Shown here piece after piece: positions 14,692-22,259 of a stretch of 24,532 nt of DNA. The stretch is from Methanosarcina sp. UBA5. Its GTDB lineage: Archaea > Halobacteriota > Methanosarcinia > Methanosarcinales > Methanosarcinaceae. Location: contig NZ_DAVG01000012.1 of the NCBI RefSeq assembly GCF_002505485.1, positions 1 through 24,532 of the forward strand. The letters run 5' to 3'. The translations under genes were made by a program, and so were the position numbers. A model generated the notes under the pieces. That model worked only from the letters and a program-made list of their open reading frames with translations, did not search any database and was not told the DNA's origin. The number at the start of each line of letters is the position of its first letter. The stretch's first letter is position 1.

Positions 14692-15383
14692 GATACGCAT
14701 TCTCCAGCTGAATTTTCCAAGAATTAACTAAGATCTGCTTAAAAACCTTTGGCTTTGCAGATTTTATACCTGCTTTACAGAGATTTTTTTCTTCCAGATC
14801 CATTGAAAATTATAATTAATATACGTTATCATTCAGTCCCTACAGTCATATTTTTATAAGAAATCTGTGAAAGAACTGAATCTTAGCAGATTCAAACATG
14901 CAGCTTTAAAAATAAGGTTATCTTAAAGGATTTGAGAAATAAGATTATTTTACAAGATTCGGGAAATAATGGCTAAGGTCTAATTAATTTTTTCACTTTT
15001 GTTTTTCACTTCTTTTTAACTTCTGTTTTAGAATTTATGTTTTTTAACGCATATTTTCTAGCGTAACTGGATCAGGCTTAACTTAATCAGGCTTAACTTA
15101 ATCAGGCTTTAAACTTCAGAGTCTACTTCGGAATTTTAACCTAACCCCATAATTCAAATTTAGGGAAATTTGTAGAAGGCTCTTATTTTACTTTTCACTC
15201 CAAAACTTTATATGCCGGGTGAATTTATGATAAAGACCTCAAATACCTCCTTTTTCCGAATAATGTCTTATTATATCTTTTAATTTTAATTTCTATTTTC
15301 TAATATTTTTTTAAATCAACAATTTTATATGTATCCTTTTAAAAAATAATGGTGTAAATTCCTGGATTGATGTGCGGGTTAAA
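14692..15383. promoter_or_regulatory. Divergent intergenic region with promoters and a 15-bp triple repeat
   Basis: 690 bp, AT-rich, no gene seen. Minus-strand TATA box for the XRE-cupin gene at 14761-14770. Plus-strand TATA box TTTATATG (15324-15331) for the surface-protein gene, predicting a start near 15352. A 15-bp unit TAACTTAATCAGGCT is tandemly repeated at 15079-15093 and 15094-15108, with a variant at 15064-15078. Looser repeats around GATT(T/C)GGGAAATAA occur at 14930-14970. Confidence 0.45.
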
Positions 15384-16937
15384 ATGACAAAAATTCAAAT
15401 TTTCAGATGGGTCTGCTTATTTGCAATATTTCTGGCTCTGGTTCCTATTTCAGAAACCGGCGCAGCAGAAAATATTTATGTTCCCCCTGGAGAATCGATT
15501 CAGGAAGCAATAGATAATGCCTTGCCAGGTGATACTATCCTTGTAAAGCCCGGAGAATATAATGAAAGCATTCAAATCAATCAGGATAACCTGACAATAA
15601 TTTCGTATTCAAAAAATCCTTACAATACTGTTATTACCGGAGTGAATAAAGAGAGCAATGTATTCAAGGTAGTTAGCAGTAACGTGACAATCAACGGTTT
15701 CTCAATAACCGACAGCAAATGCGGGATTTACCTGAGTGGTGCTCAAAACTGCATAATAAATAACAACAATATCTCGGGAAATTATATCGGAATCTGTCTG
15801 TCTAAGTCCAAAAACAACACCCTGAGCAATAATCTCGTATCTTCAAACGCCGATTGTGGTATCAAGTCACTTACTTCTTCAGGCAACACGATATACAATA
15901 ATTACTTTAATAATACGAATAATGCCAGGGACGATAAACTCAATACCTGGAACTGGACCTCAGGCAACTGCTGGAGTGATTACATCGGCCAGGATGATAA
16001 CGGAGACAATATCGGCGACACGGCATATGTCATAAATCGTCGCACAAAGAGTATGGATTACATGCCGTTAATGAATTTCGTTCCGGAATTTCCCGTGATG
16101 CCGAAAGCAGTTTTTACTTCCAATGTGACAGTCGGGTATGCGCCTCTTACGGTTGAGTTTACAGATATCTCAGAAAATGCCAGCTCGCTGTTGTGGAGCC
16201 TTGGAAACCTGGGAACATCGAACTCTTCGGACTTTTTGCATACTTTTGCCAATGAGGGTAATTATACGGTTACCTTGAATGCCACGAACGAGAACGGCAG
16301 CGACTCAACCGATGTGATCATAAATGTCTTGAAAGCTCCGGACCCTTCGGTTCCGATATTTCCTGAGGCTAAGTTCGGTGCCAATGTGACAGTCGGGTAC
16401 GTTCCTCTCACGATACAATTTTTTGATTTTTCCAAAAATGCAGCCTCGCTTTCCTGGAGCTTTGGAGATAAAAAGAAGTCTTGCTGCCCAGATCCAAAAC
16501 ATACTTTCTGCTGTCCGGGAAACTATACAGTTTCCCTTACTGCAAAGAACGATAATGGCAGTTCTTCAGCCTGTGTTGTTATTCAGGTCCTGAAGCCGAC
16601 AAACCAGTCCTCTACTGAATATATCGTTAACCCGAGATATATCGTAAATTCAGGCTCAAGCCACAGAAACGAGAGTAATGATACCAAGGGATTTCTGAAC
16701 CGGAAAAGTCTTGAGTCTGTTGAGAACTTCGCTCTTTCCTTTACTGAAACCCGACTGCTTGCAGAAGTGGGATCATCGGTAGGGCACGAAATCCTCAGGC
16801 TTGCTGACACTGTTGAAAATATCACTGAGAACTCAGTATACAGAAATGAAATAAGAAATATTTCTATGCGTGCGATGTTTTTGGGATTTCTTGGAATATC
16901 TTTAGGGCTTTCCGCATTTAGAAGAGGCAGAAAATAA
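15384..16937 (+). CDS. Exported surface protein: NosD-type beta-helix plus two PKD domains
   Basis: 517-residue secreted protein. A signal peptide (about 1-28, hydrophobic core WVCLFAIFLALVPI) is followed by a right-handed beta-helix of NosD/pectate-lyase-like repeats (about 30-235) rich in asparagine, ending in the common Methanosarcina motif with GNCWSDYIG, DNGDNIGDT and DYMPLM. Two PKD domains follow (about 240-318 and 327-405). The second has paired cysteines (KKKSCCPD and TFCCPGNY) where PKD domains usually have none. A linker leads to a short hydrophobic C-terminal segment ending in FRRGRK, which would anchor it to the membrane. A cell-envelope or adhesion role is likely. Many NxS/T sequons fit glycosylation. 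The start could also be GTG 15372; neither has a strong ribosome site. Confidence 0.85.
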   Translation: MTKIQIFRWVCLFAIFLALVPISETGAAENIYVPPGESIQEAIDNALPGDTILVKPGEYNESIQINQDNLTIISYSKNPYNTVITGVNKESNVFKVVSSNVTINGFSITDSKCGIYLSGAQNCIINNNNISGNYIGICLSKSKNNTLSNNLVSSNADCGIKSLTSSGNTIYNNYFNNTNNARDDKLNTWNWTSGNCWSDYIGQDDNGDNIGDTAYVINRRTKSMDYMPLMNFVPEFPVMPKAVFTSNVTVGYAPLTVEFTDISENASSLLWSLGNLGTSNSSDFLHTFANEGNYTVTLNATNENGSDSTDVIINVLKAPDPSVPIFPEAKFGANVTVGYVPLTIQFFDFSKNAASLSWSFGDKKKSCCPDPKHTFCCPGNYTVSLTAKNDNGSSSACVVIQVLKPTNQSSTEYIVNPRYIVNSGSSHRNESNDTKGFLNRKSLESVENFALSFTETRLLAEVGSSVGHEILRLADTVENITENSVYRNEIRNISMRAMFLGFLGISLGLSAFRRGRK

Positions 16938-16943
16938 GGTAAT

Positions 16944-16985
16944 ATTCACAGTTAACATTCCAGTCAACATTCACAGTTAACATTC
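16944..16985. repeat. 17-bp direct repeat after the surface-protein gene
   Basis: ATTCACAGTTAACATTC occurs at 16944-16960 and 16969-16985, with partial copies (CAGTCAACATT, CAGTTAACA) between and after them. Confidence 0.9.
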
Positions 16986-17006
16986 AGTTAACAATTACAA
17001 AAAGCC

Positions 17007-17062
17007 TTTTTTCAATTGAAAAAACAGTTTCTTAAGTGGAGTTTCCTATCTCACTTCCACTT
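17007..17062. terminator. Two-way terminator region between convergent genes
   Basis: TTTTTTC-AATT-GAAAAAA (17007-17024) is a perfect palindrome giving a T6 run on each strand. Next to it AAGTGGA (17034-17040) pairs with TCCACTT (17056-17062). For the minus-strand regulator gene the order is hairpin then T6, a good terminator; the palindrome also serves the plus-strand surface-protein gene. Confidence 0.6.
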
Positions 17063-17097
17063 TGTTTATGGAATCTTAATCTCTGGTGGAAGAAAAT

Positions 17098-17601
17098 TCA
17101 GTAAATGCTTACTCCTTTAACCGAGGGCAGTTCGAGAATTTTGTCCACGAGTTCTCCAGGCACTTTCTTGTCAGTAATGATTGTAAGTCTTGGGTTATCA
17201 GTTAGATAGGGGTCATCCGAGACAGCCTGGCGGATGCTTACTTTGCTTCTGGAGATCAGGCTTGCAACCTCCGCAAGGATGCCCACGTCAGCGGCATCTT
17301 CCGGGATAATAATGATTACTCCGAGGCCAAGGGAAGGAGCTACGTCTCTGAGGAAGGGAATGGAATGAACATTTTTAAAAATTCTGCTTAAAAGTTCATC
17401 TGAAATAATGGTCTTTGTAGTTGCGTCGACTACTCGCCGGTCAACGCCTGCTTCTTTTGCAAGTTGAGTATGTGCTATCTCAATACTTCCGGAGGTGACC
17501 TTCCCTTCTTCATTCACCTGAAACCCGCGTTCAAAGAGCAATTTAAGCACTTTTGCCTGCGCAGGATATTTTTCAAACTTTTTGAGTAATGTCTGCCACA
17601 T
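17098..17601 (-). CDS. HTH-ACT domain regulator of amino-acid metabolism
   Basis: 167 residues. The N-terminal half (about 10-75) is a winged-helix-like region with IEIAHTQLAKEAGVDRRVVDATTKTI, typical of DNA recognition. The C-terminal half (about 90-167) is an ACT-type ligand domain (LGLGVIIIIPEDAADVGILAEVASLISRS and PRLTIITDKKVPGEL). This matches the archaeal family described as predicted regulators of amino-acid metabolism containing an ACT domain. The ligand is unknown. A TATA box (17630-17638 on the minus strand, AACTATATATC) is only about 31 nt from the ATG and there is no ribosome site, so the mRNA is probably leaderless or nearly so. Confidence 0.82.
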   Translation of the reverse strand: MWQTLLKKFEKYPAQAKVLKLLFERGFQVNEEGKVTSGSIEIAHTQLAKEAGVDRRVVDATTKTIISDELLSRIFKNVHSIPFLRDVAPSLGLGVIIIIPEDAADVGILAEVASLISRSKVSIRQAVSDDPYLTDNPRLTIITDKKVPGELVDKILELPSVKGVSIY

Positions 17602-18192
17602 ATGAACTTAAGTTTAAACCGGGTTCCCTGATATATAGTTTCTTATTACGACAGTAGCTCCAAATCTCCTTAGTTCTGAAATCCGTTTCCTAAAAATGAG
17701 AGTATAATGAAATATGTCTACTGTTTTCGAATATTATTTTCAGGAAGGAGGACCTACTTTCAATATTGTAGCACTATGGGATCAAGAGAAGATACATGCT
17801 ATTTGCAACAAATAAAAAGTGGATTCAATAGACATATTTGTAAAGCAAATACCTGAAGAATAAAGGAAAAGATGGAATATAGAAACAGGATATAGAGTAA
17901 AAAATGATTTTAAGATACGAACATGCTCTAAATCACCTACCGCAAGGACGTTATTTTTTGTAATAATGTATAATGTATAACATTTTGAACGTCTTAAAGT
18001 CAGTTCTTGATATTACAGCATACAAGTGAAATCAGTAATCAATCAAGACATTATAATCGGAACTACTGGATAAATGAATAAGTATAAACAGCTTGATGGC
18101 TATACCTCCTGCTTAGAAAATCACTATAACTGATCTAAATTAGTAGTTGATATAAAATAGTTAATCTAAATTAATATTCAGGAGGGATCCTC
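17602..18192. promoter_or_regulatory. Divergent region between the ACT regulator and cooC
   Basis: 590 bp. It has a long-range stem GACGTT/AACGTC (17947-17952 and 17988-17993) enclosing repeated ATAATGTAT. A 33-codon frame (17714-17815) encodes MSTVFEYYFQEGGP and further residues; it has no good ribosome site and is listed only as a possible fragment. A TATA box TATAAAAT (18151-18158) would start the cooC transcript close to 18180, giving a leader of only about a dozen bases. Confidence 0.4.
18181..18186 (+). promoter_or_regulatory. Ribosome binding site that decides the cooC start
   Basis: GGAGGG is spaced six bases from the ATA codon at 18193. No ATG, GTG or TTG lies in frame between the upstream stop (TAA, 18172-18174) and the P-loop, so this site marks ATA 18193 as the probable initiation codon. 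Confidence 0.65.
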
Positions 18193-18981
18193 ATAAAAAT
18201 AGCAATTACCGGAAAAGGCGGCGTTGGAAAAACAACTCTCTCAGGCACTCTGGCCAGACTGTTTGCAAGAGACGGGTACGAGGTACTGGCAATAGATGCG
18301 GACCCGGATATGAACTTGGCATCTTCGCTTGGGGTCGAAAATCCCCCAAAGCCCCTGACAGATTTCAAAGACCTCATTCAGGAAAGGGCAGGTGCTGAAG
18401 GCGGGGCTTTCATCTACAACCCTAAAGTCGATGACATTGCAGGTAAATACGGAGTTATAGGGCCTGATGGAGTCAGAATGCTGGTTATGGGCACCGTGGA
18501 CCGCGGAGGAAGCGGCTGCATGTGTCCTGCCTCGGCTTTCCTGAGGGCTCTTCTCAGACACCTTATGCTCAGGGAAAAAAGTGCAGTGATCCTTGATATG
18601 GAAGCAGGGATCGAACATCTCGGAAGGGGCACTACAAGAGGAATGGACCTCATGATCGTGGTAGTTGAGCCAGGAGCAAGATCGCTTGAAACGGCTGAAA
18701 GAATAAAAAAGCTGTCTTCCGAAATAGGGATAAAACACCTTGCTGCCGTAATTAATAAAGGAGGCGCGGGGAAAGTTAATGGTAAACTTGAAGAGATGGG
18801 TATCCAGGTACTTGGAGAAATTCCCTTTGACCCCAAGTTAATGCAGGCCGACCTGGAGAAACGAGCTCCTATTGAGGTCGGCGGCGAAGCTGTTGACGCC
18901 ATAGTAAAAATTAAGGAAAAACTGATGAAAGTCGTTGAAGAGATCAGAATAGAAGAGGAAGCTAGCAAGAGCAAAAAGTAA
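18193..18981 (+). CDS. cooC: CooC-type nickel-insertion ATPase for CO dehydrogenase, probable AUA start
   Basis: 262-residue MinD-fold ATPase that loads nickel into the CO dehydrogenase/acetyl-CoA synthase cluster. The deviant Walker A motif GKGGVGKTT (7-15) and DADPDMN (36-41) are followed by the CooC-specific CxC pair C109-M-C111 in GSGCMCPASAF, which binds metal at the dimer interface, and DMEAGIEHLGRGT (135-147). The first ATG in frame is at 18310, codon 40, and a protein starting there would lose the P-loop. Homology plus GGAGGG six bases ahead place the start at the ATA codon 18193, giving Met-Lys-Ile-Ala-Ile-Thr-Gly. A sequencing error for ATG is the main alternative. No CODH genes are adjacent. 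A tight terminator follows. Confidence 0.88.
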   Translation: MKIAITGKGGVGKTTLSGTLARLFARDGYEVLAIDADPDMNLASSLGVENPPKPLTDFKDLIQERAGAEGGAFIYNPKVDDIAGKYGVIGPDGVRMLVMGTVDRGGSGCMCPASAFLRALLRHLMLREKSAVILDMEAGIEHLGRGTTRGMDLMIVVVEPGARSLETAERIKKLSSEIGIKHLAAVINKGGAGKVNGKLEEMGIQVLGEIPFDPKLMQADLEKRAPIEVGGEAVDAIVKIKEKLMKVVEEIRIEEEASKSKK

Positions 18982-18982
18982 A

Positions 18983-19009
18983 GGCCGGTTTCCGGCCCTG
19001 CACTTTTTT
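18983..19009 (+). terminator. Terminator of cooC
   Basis: GGCCGG-TTT-CCGGCC forms a perfect GC-only stem two bases after the stop codon, followed by CTGCAC and six T (19004-19009). The convergent TPR gene ends at 19033 and may use the same hairpin from the other side. Confidence 0.75.
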
Positions 19010-19032
19010 CTTAAATTTCTAAAATTCTTAAT

Positions 19033-19641
19033 TCAATTGAAGCTACTGTCCGGAGAGTCTGCTAAAGTTCCTTTTTTATAAATAACTTCCAGAAGCCTCA
19101 ATTTCTTTTCTCTAATCAAAACATCCGTCGGATCGATATCAAGCGCTTTGTCATAACACTGCATGGCTTCCCCATATCTTCCAAGGCTTTCCAGAACTGT
19201 ACCTTTTTGATATAACGAGAATACATCTTCAGGATTTACTTTCAGGACTTCATCATAAGACTCAATCGATTTTTCAAATTCCTTTAAATTATTGAAGGCA
19301 AAGCCCTTGAGACACCTGATCCCCAGATTTTCAGGATCGATTTCAAGAGCCCTGTCATAGCAGGCAAGAGCTTCCTTTGATTTCCCCATCCTATCCAGGG
19401 CGAAACCTTTCTGGATCCAGGCATCGAGGCATAAAGGGTCCAGATTTAAGGCTCTATCATACAGCCTGATTTTTTCTTCGTAATTGCCAGTCTTGCCGGC
19501 TTTGATGAGAAGCTGCCTGAGATCCTCTGGTTCTCCGGTTTTTTCTGCCGCTTGCGACCACTTTTGCTTTACTTTATCCATCTTTTCACTCACATTTTCT
19601 TCTGTCATATCGGAATCCTCGCTTTTCCAGTGAAAGCTCAT
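19033..19641 (-). CDS. Tetratricopeptide repeat protein
   Basis: 202 residues, cytoplasmic (no signal peptide or membrane segment). A charged N-terminal region (1-45) precedes four consecutive 34-residue TPR motifs, each with the pattern ...YxRALxxDPxx (for example IRLYDRALNLDP, LACYDRALEIDP, IESYDEVLKVNP, MQCYDKALDIDP). TPRs are protein-binding scaffolds; no enzymatic domain is present and the partner is unknown. The ATG at 19641 (MSFHWKSE) is chosen because AAGGAG lies about seven bases ahead; a GTG at 19668 would extend it by nine residues but has a poor ribosome site. Confidence 0.8.
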   Translation of the reverse strand: MSFHWKSEDSDMTEENVSEKMDKVKQKWSQAAEKTGEPEDLRQLLIKAGKTGNYEEKIRLYDRALNLDPLCLDAWIQKGFALDRMGKSKEALACYDRALEIDPENLGIRCLKGFAFNNLKEFEKSIESYDEVLKVNPEDVFSLYQKGTVLESLGRYGEAMQCYDKALDIDPTDVLIREKKLRLLEVIYKKGTLADSPDSSFN

Positions 19642-20148
19642 TCCGGACTCCTTCCGGGTTTTTGCCACACCTGGCCGTTTTTACATTTCACGCATGGAAC
19701 CAGAGCTAAAACTGGTATTTTGCACTTTTTGTTTTCAATGAGATATACTTTTTCTGATTTGAATATTATAGAATTAGGATTTACGCATTTGCCTGCAAAG
19801 CAAGCAAATGCGTAAGTTCCGGTCGATTAAATGCCGTGTACGAACAGTATAAAAACATAGACAAAAATAATGATTTTTGTATTCAAATGAAAGAGCATAA
19901 TTTAGATTCGTTCATATAATTTCTTGAAAAGAAGTAATCATTAATTTTTCCTTTTATATTCCTTCTCTCGTTTCTGTTTTATTCTTTTGCCTGGTTAGCT
20001 TGTCTCTGTATCCGTGAGAAACTGCAATAATTTTCTATCCTTTATGTACTAGAAAAATCATCCTGGCAGCTGCAGGCCTTCAATTATAAAATAAGAAGGA
20101 ACAAGGGAAAAAACTGACCCCAATGTCAAGATCGAGAATTTAAATAAT
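19642..20148. other. Intergenic region with a strong hairpin
   Basis: No convincing gene. A perfect 12-bp stem, TTACGCATTTGC (19781-19792) with GCAAATGCGTAA (19804-19815), encloses an 11-nt loop. Downstream DNA is AT-rich with T-runs near 19943-19953. Confidence 0.5.
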
Positions 20149-20197
20149 GAAGGAGGTTATGTCTACCAGACAGTAACTATGTCTAGTAGATAGTAAA
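20149..20197 (+). other. Ribosome site with a five-codon mini-ORF and a 20-bp imperfect tandem repeat
   Basis: AAGGAGG (around 20150-20156) precedes ATG at 20159, which opens only five codons (Met-Ser-Thr-Arg-Gln, stop 20174-20176). The segment TATGTCTA..AGA.AGTAA. repeats at 20158-20177 and 20178-20197 (16 of 20 identical); the second copy again starts ATG-TCT and stops after four codons. It could be a leader peptide, a start-site relic or chance. Confidence 0.3.
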
Positions 20198-20214
20198 CAT
20201 GTTCGTGTGCACAT

Positions 20215-20433
20215 CTACTTGTTTTTACATGAGGATTCGTACTTTAATTCTCGTTTTACGAATTTCAACAAATCTAATATGTCCGAAGGTATTATTTTTT
20301 CGTCCCATTTAAACCGGTCTCCTTTCCAAATAAAATATAAGACAACCAACCCAAGTAAGGAAGCATACGTTATACCGGTATACTCGCTTATTTCTCGTAA
20401 AACTCGTGCTACATTCTTTGGAATCGTCAGCAT
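20215..20433 (-). CDS. Small single-pass membrane protein, unknown function
   Basis: 72 residues. A basic N-terminal part (MLTIPKNVARVLREISEYTG) is followed by one hydrophobic helix (about 22-36, YASLLGLVVLYFIW) and a charged, lysine-rich tail. A TATA box (CATATAAAC on the minus strand, about 20456-20464) is about 27 nt before the ATG and there is no ribosome site, so the transcript would be leaderless. This promoter geometry is the main support for its being real. No family was recognised. Confidence 0.5.
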   Translation of the reverse strand: MLTIPKNVARVLREISEYTGITYASLLGLVVLYFIWKGDRFKWDEKIIPSDILDLLKFVKRELKYESSCKNK

Positions 20434-20811
20434 ATAAACAACAACGCGAGTTAAAGTTTATATGACTTACGCGGCTGAAACGAGAAATCAATAGCGTTGA
20501 ACCTTTAACCGTCTAAAACTTATATTTAGCTTTCTGGTGTTCGTTTGTTGAACTTCCCAACAAATACAGGGATATTTTCAACCACACTATAATATTCGGA
20601 AGACCACGCATAATTTTTCAATGTTTTTCTCAAAAGAAATGAACAACTTTCATCAGATGCCAAACCCCGAAGGTAACCTATACCATAGGTATCATCTATC
20701 TTTATTAGCTTCAGGAAAAAGAGAAGACTTTTTCGATCTTCCCGCCAAACAAATAATTACCGGAAAAGCAATACTTATTCCGGAGATTCATTTTGACAGA
20801 GGTTTGGGGAG
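20434..20811. other. Intergenic region upstream of the methionine gamma-lyase gene
   Basis: 380 bp. It includes the promoter of the minus-strand small protein, a perfect hairpin TTTGTTG/CAACAAA (20544-20550, 20558-20564) and an A/T box ACTTATATTTAG near 20518-20529 that could start a long leader for the downstream enzyme. GAGGT (20801-20805) is the likely ribosome site for ATG 20812. A 68-codon plus-strand frame here overlaps the enzyme start and lacks a ribosome site. Confidence 0.35.
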
Positions 20812-21996
20812 ATGGAAAGAGAAGTGAAGTTCGCAACAAAGTGTGTACATGCAGCGGAAAAGCCGGATCCGGTTTTCGGGGCGCATACAACTCCGATATT
20901 CCAGACTTCAACTTTTATTTTTAAGAATGCCAGGCAGGGAGCAGCGAGGTTTGCAGGAGAGGAATCAGGATACGTATATGCTAGAATTCCTCCAAATACT
21001 CCCACACATGCGGTTCTGGCTGAAAAATTTGCTGCGCTAGAGGGCGGGGAAGCAGGCCAGACTTTTGCCTCGGGAATGGCAGCGATCACTGCAATTGTGC
21101 TTACTGCCCTGAAGCAGGGAGACCACCTTATCTCAACGGATGTGATATACGGCTGCACCTACAACCTCTTTTCTCAGGTTTTGCCAGGCCTTGGAATAGA
21201 GGTCAGTTTCGTCGATACATCTAAAATCGAAAATGTAAAGCGAGCCTTTAAATCCGAGACGAAAATGGTCTTTCTTGAGAGTCCTGCCAATCCTACGCTT
21301 ACTGTATGCGATATTCCCGAAATAGTCAGAATAACCAGGGAAAACGGCGCCCTCTGCGTTGTGGACAACACTTTTGCAACACCTTATTTCCAGAGGCCTC
21401 TTGAACTTGGGGCGGACCTTTCCTTAAGCAGCTGTACAAAATATATAGGCGGGCACGCAGACCTGCTTGGCGGAATAGCTACAGGGAATAAGGATTTTAT
21501 GGACAGGATGTCTGAGGTTGTCGGATATACAGGAGGCATTATGGGCCCCCATGAAGCCTGGCTCTGCATAAGAGGGCTTAAAACCCTTCATATCCGGATG
21601 GAAAGGCACGCCGAAAATGCAATGAAAGTTGCAGAATTTCTTGAATCCCGCCCAGAAGTTGAATGGGTTAGGTATCCAGGGCTTCCAAGCCATCCTCAGC
21701 ACGAACTTGCACAAAAACAAATGAGCGGATTCAGCGGTATGCTCTCTTTTGAGGTAAAGGGCGGAATTGAAGCCGGGCGGAAGCTTATGGACAATGTAAA
21801 GCTCTGTTCTCTTGCTGTGAGCCTTGGAGCCACGGATACTCTTATTCAGCATCCTGCATCGATGACTCATGCATGTATCCCGCATGCAGTAAGAAAGAGC
21901 GTAGGCATAACTGACGGACTTGTCAGGCTCTCGGTAGGGATCGAAGATTCCGAGGACATAATTATAGACCTCAAACAGGCCCTTGAAGCAATTTAA
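20812..21996 (+). CDS. Methionine gamma-lyase-type PLP enzyme (Cys/Met metabolism family)
   Basis: 394-residue cytoplasmic fold-I PLP enzyme. SGM (88-90) binds the phosphate, Y113 stacks near the cofactor, D185 holds the pyridine nitrogen and K210 in SSCTKYIGGHADLLGG forms the Schiff base. C115 in YGCTYNLF corresponds to the cysteine typical of methionine gamma-lyases (Cys116 in Pseudomonas putida), which favours breakdown of methionine to methanethiol, ammonia and 2-oxobutyrate. Cystathionine gamma-lyase or O-acylhomoserine sulfhydrylase activities are possible alternatives. 2-oxobutyrate and methanethiol both connect to methanogen metabolism. GAGGT lies eight bases ahead of ATG 20812. No operon partner. 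Confidence 0.85.
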   Translation: MEREVKFATKCVHAAEKPDPVFGAHTTPIFQTSTFIFKNARQGAARFAGEESGYVYARIPPNTPTHAVLAEKFAALEGGEAGQTFASGMAAITAIVLTALKQGDHLISTDVIYGCTYNLFSQVLPGLGIEVSFVDTSKIENVKRAFKSETKMVFLESPANPTLTVCDIPEIVRITRENGALCVVDNTFATPYFQRPLELGADLSLSSCTKYIGGHADLLGGIATGNKDFMDRMSEVVGYTGGIMGPHEAWLCIRGLKTLHIRMERHAENAMKVAEFLESRPEVEWVRYPGLPSHPQHELAQKQMSGFSGMLSFEVKGGIEAGRKLMDNVKLCSLAVSLGATDTLIQHPASMTHACIPHAVRKSVGITDGLVRLSVGIEDSEDIIIDLKQALEAI

Positions 21997-22112
21997 GCCT
22001 GCCAGACAGAGCCACCTTTACCTATTTTATTTTCAAAATAAGACAAGGTATATGTGCTGTAGGAATAATCATTCATTTGCGAAATTAAATATTCAAAATC
22101 AAACCTGTAAAA

Positions 22113-22210
22113 TTAATTCAGGAAAGTCGAATCCGGAAACTTAATTTCGGAAATTTAATTCTGGAGAGTTAAATCAGAAAAATTAATCTGGAAAAATTAA
22201 TCTGGAAAAA
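22113..22210. repeat. 14-bp tandem array, seven units
   Basis: Seven consecutive units of exactly 14 bp start at 22113, 22127, 22141, 22155, 22169, 22183 and 22197. The consensus is TTAATYYGGAAAA plus one base; the last two units are identical (TTAATCTGGAAAAA) and earlier ones are increasingly diverged. The array ends 50 bp before the PfpI-family gene and may lie in its promoter or leader. Confidence 0.85.
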
Positions 22211-22259
22211 CTAAAAAGCAAGGCTAAAGCCGTAAAGCTAAAATCTGGGGGAGTTTCAT

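Noticed and set aside
14131..14727. 198-codon plus-strand frame
   Set aside because: Mirror of the XRE-cupin gene, which has a clear helix-turn-helix and cupin.
17714..17815. 33-codon frame starting MSTVFEYYFQEGGP
   Set aside because: Faint resemblance to the start of other archaeal proteins but too short, with no ribosome site; noted only within the intergenic entry.
18414..18974. 186-codon minus-strand frame
   Set aside because: Antisense to cooC; serine- and proline-rich shadow translation.
20621..20827. 68-codon plus-strand frame before the methionine gamma-lyase gene
   Set aside because: No ribosome site, overlaps the enzyme start by 16 bases, no recognisable sequence.
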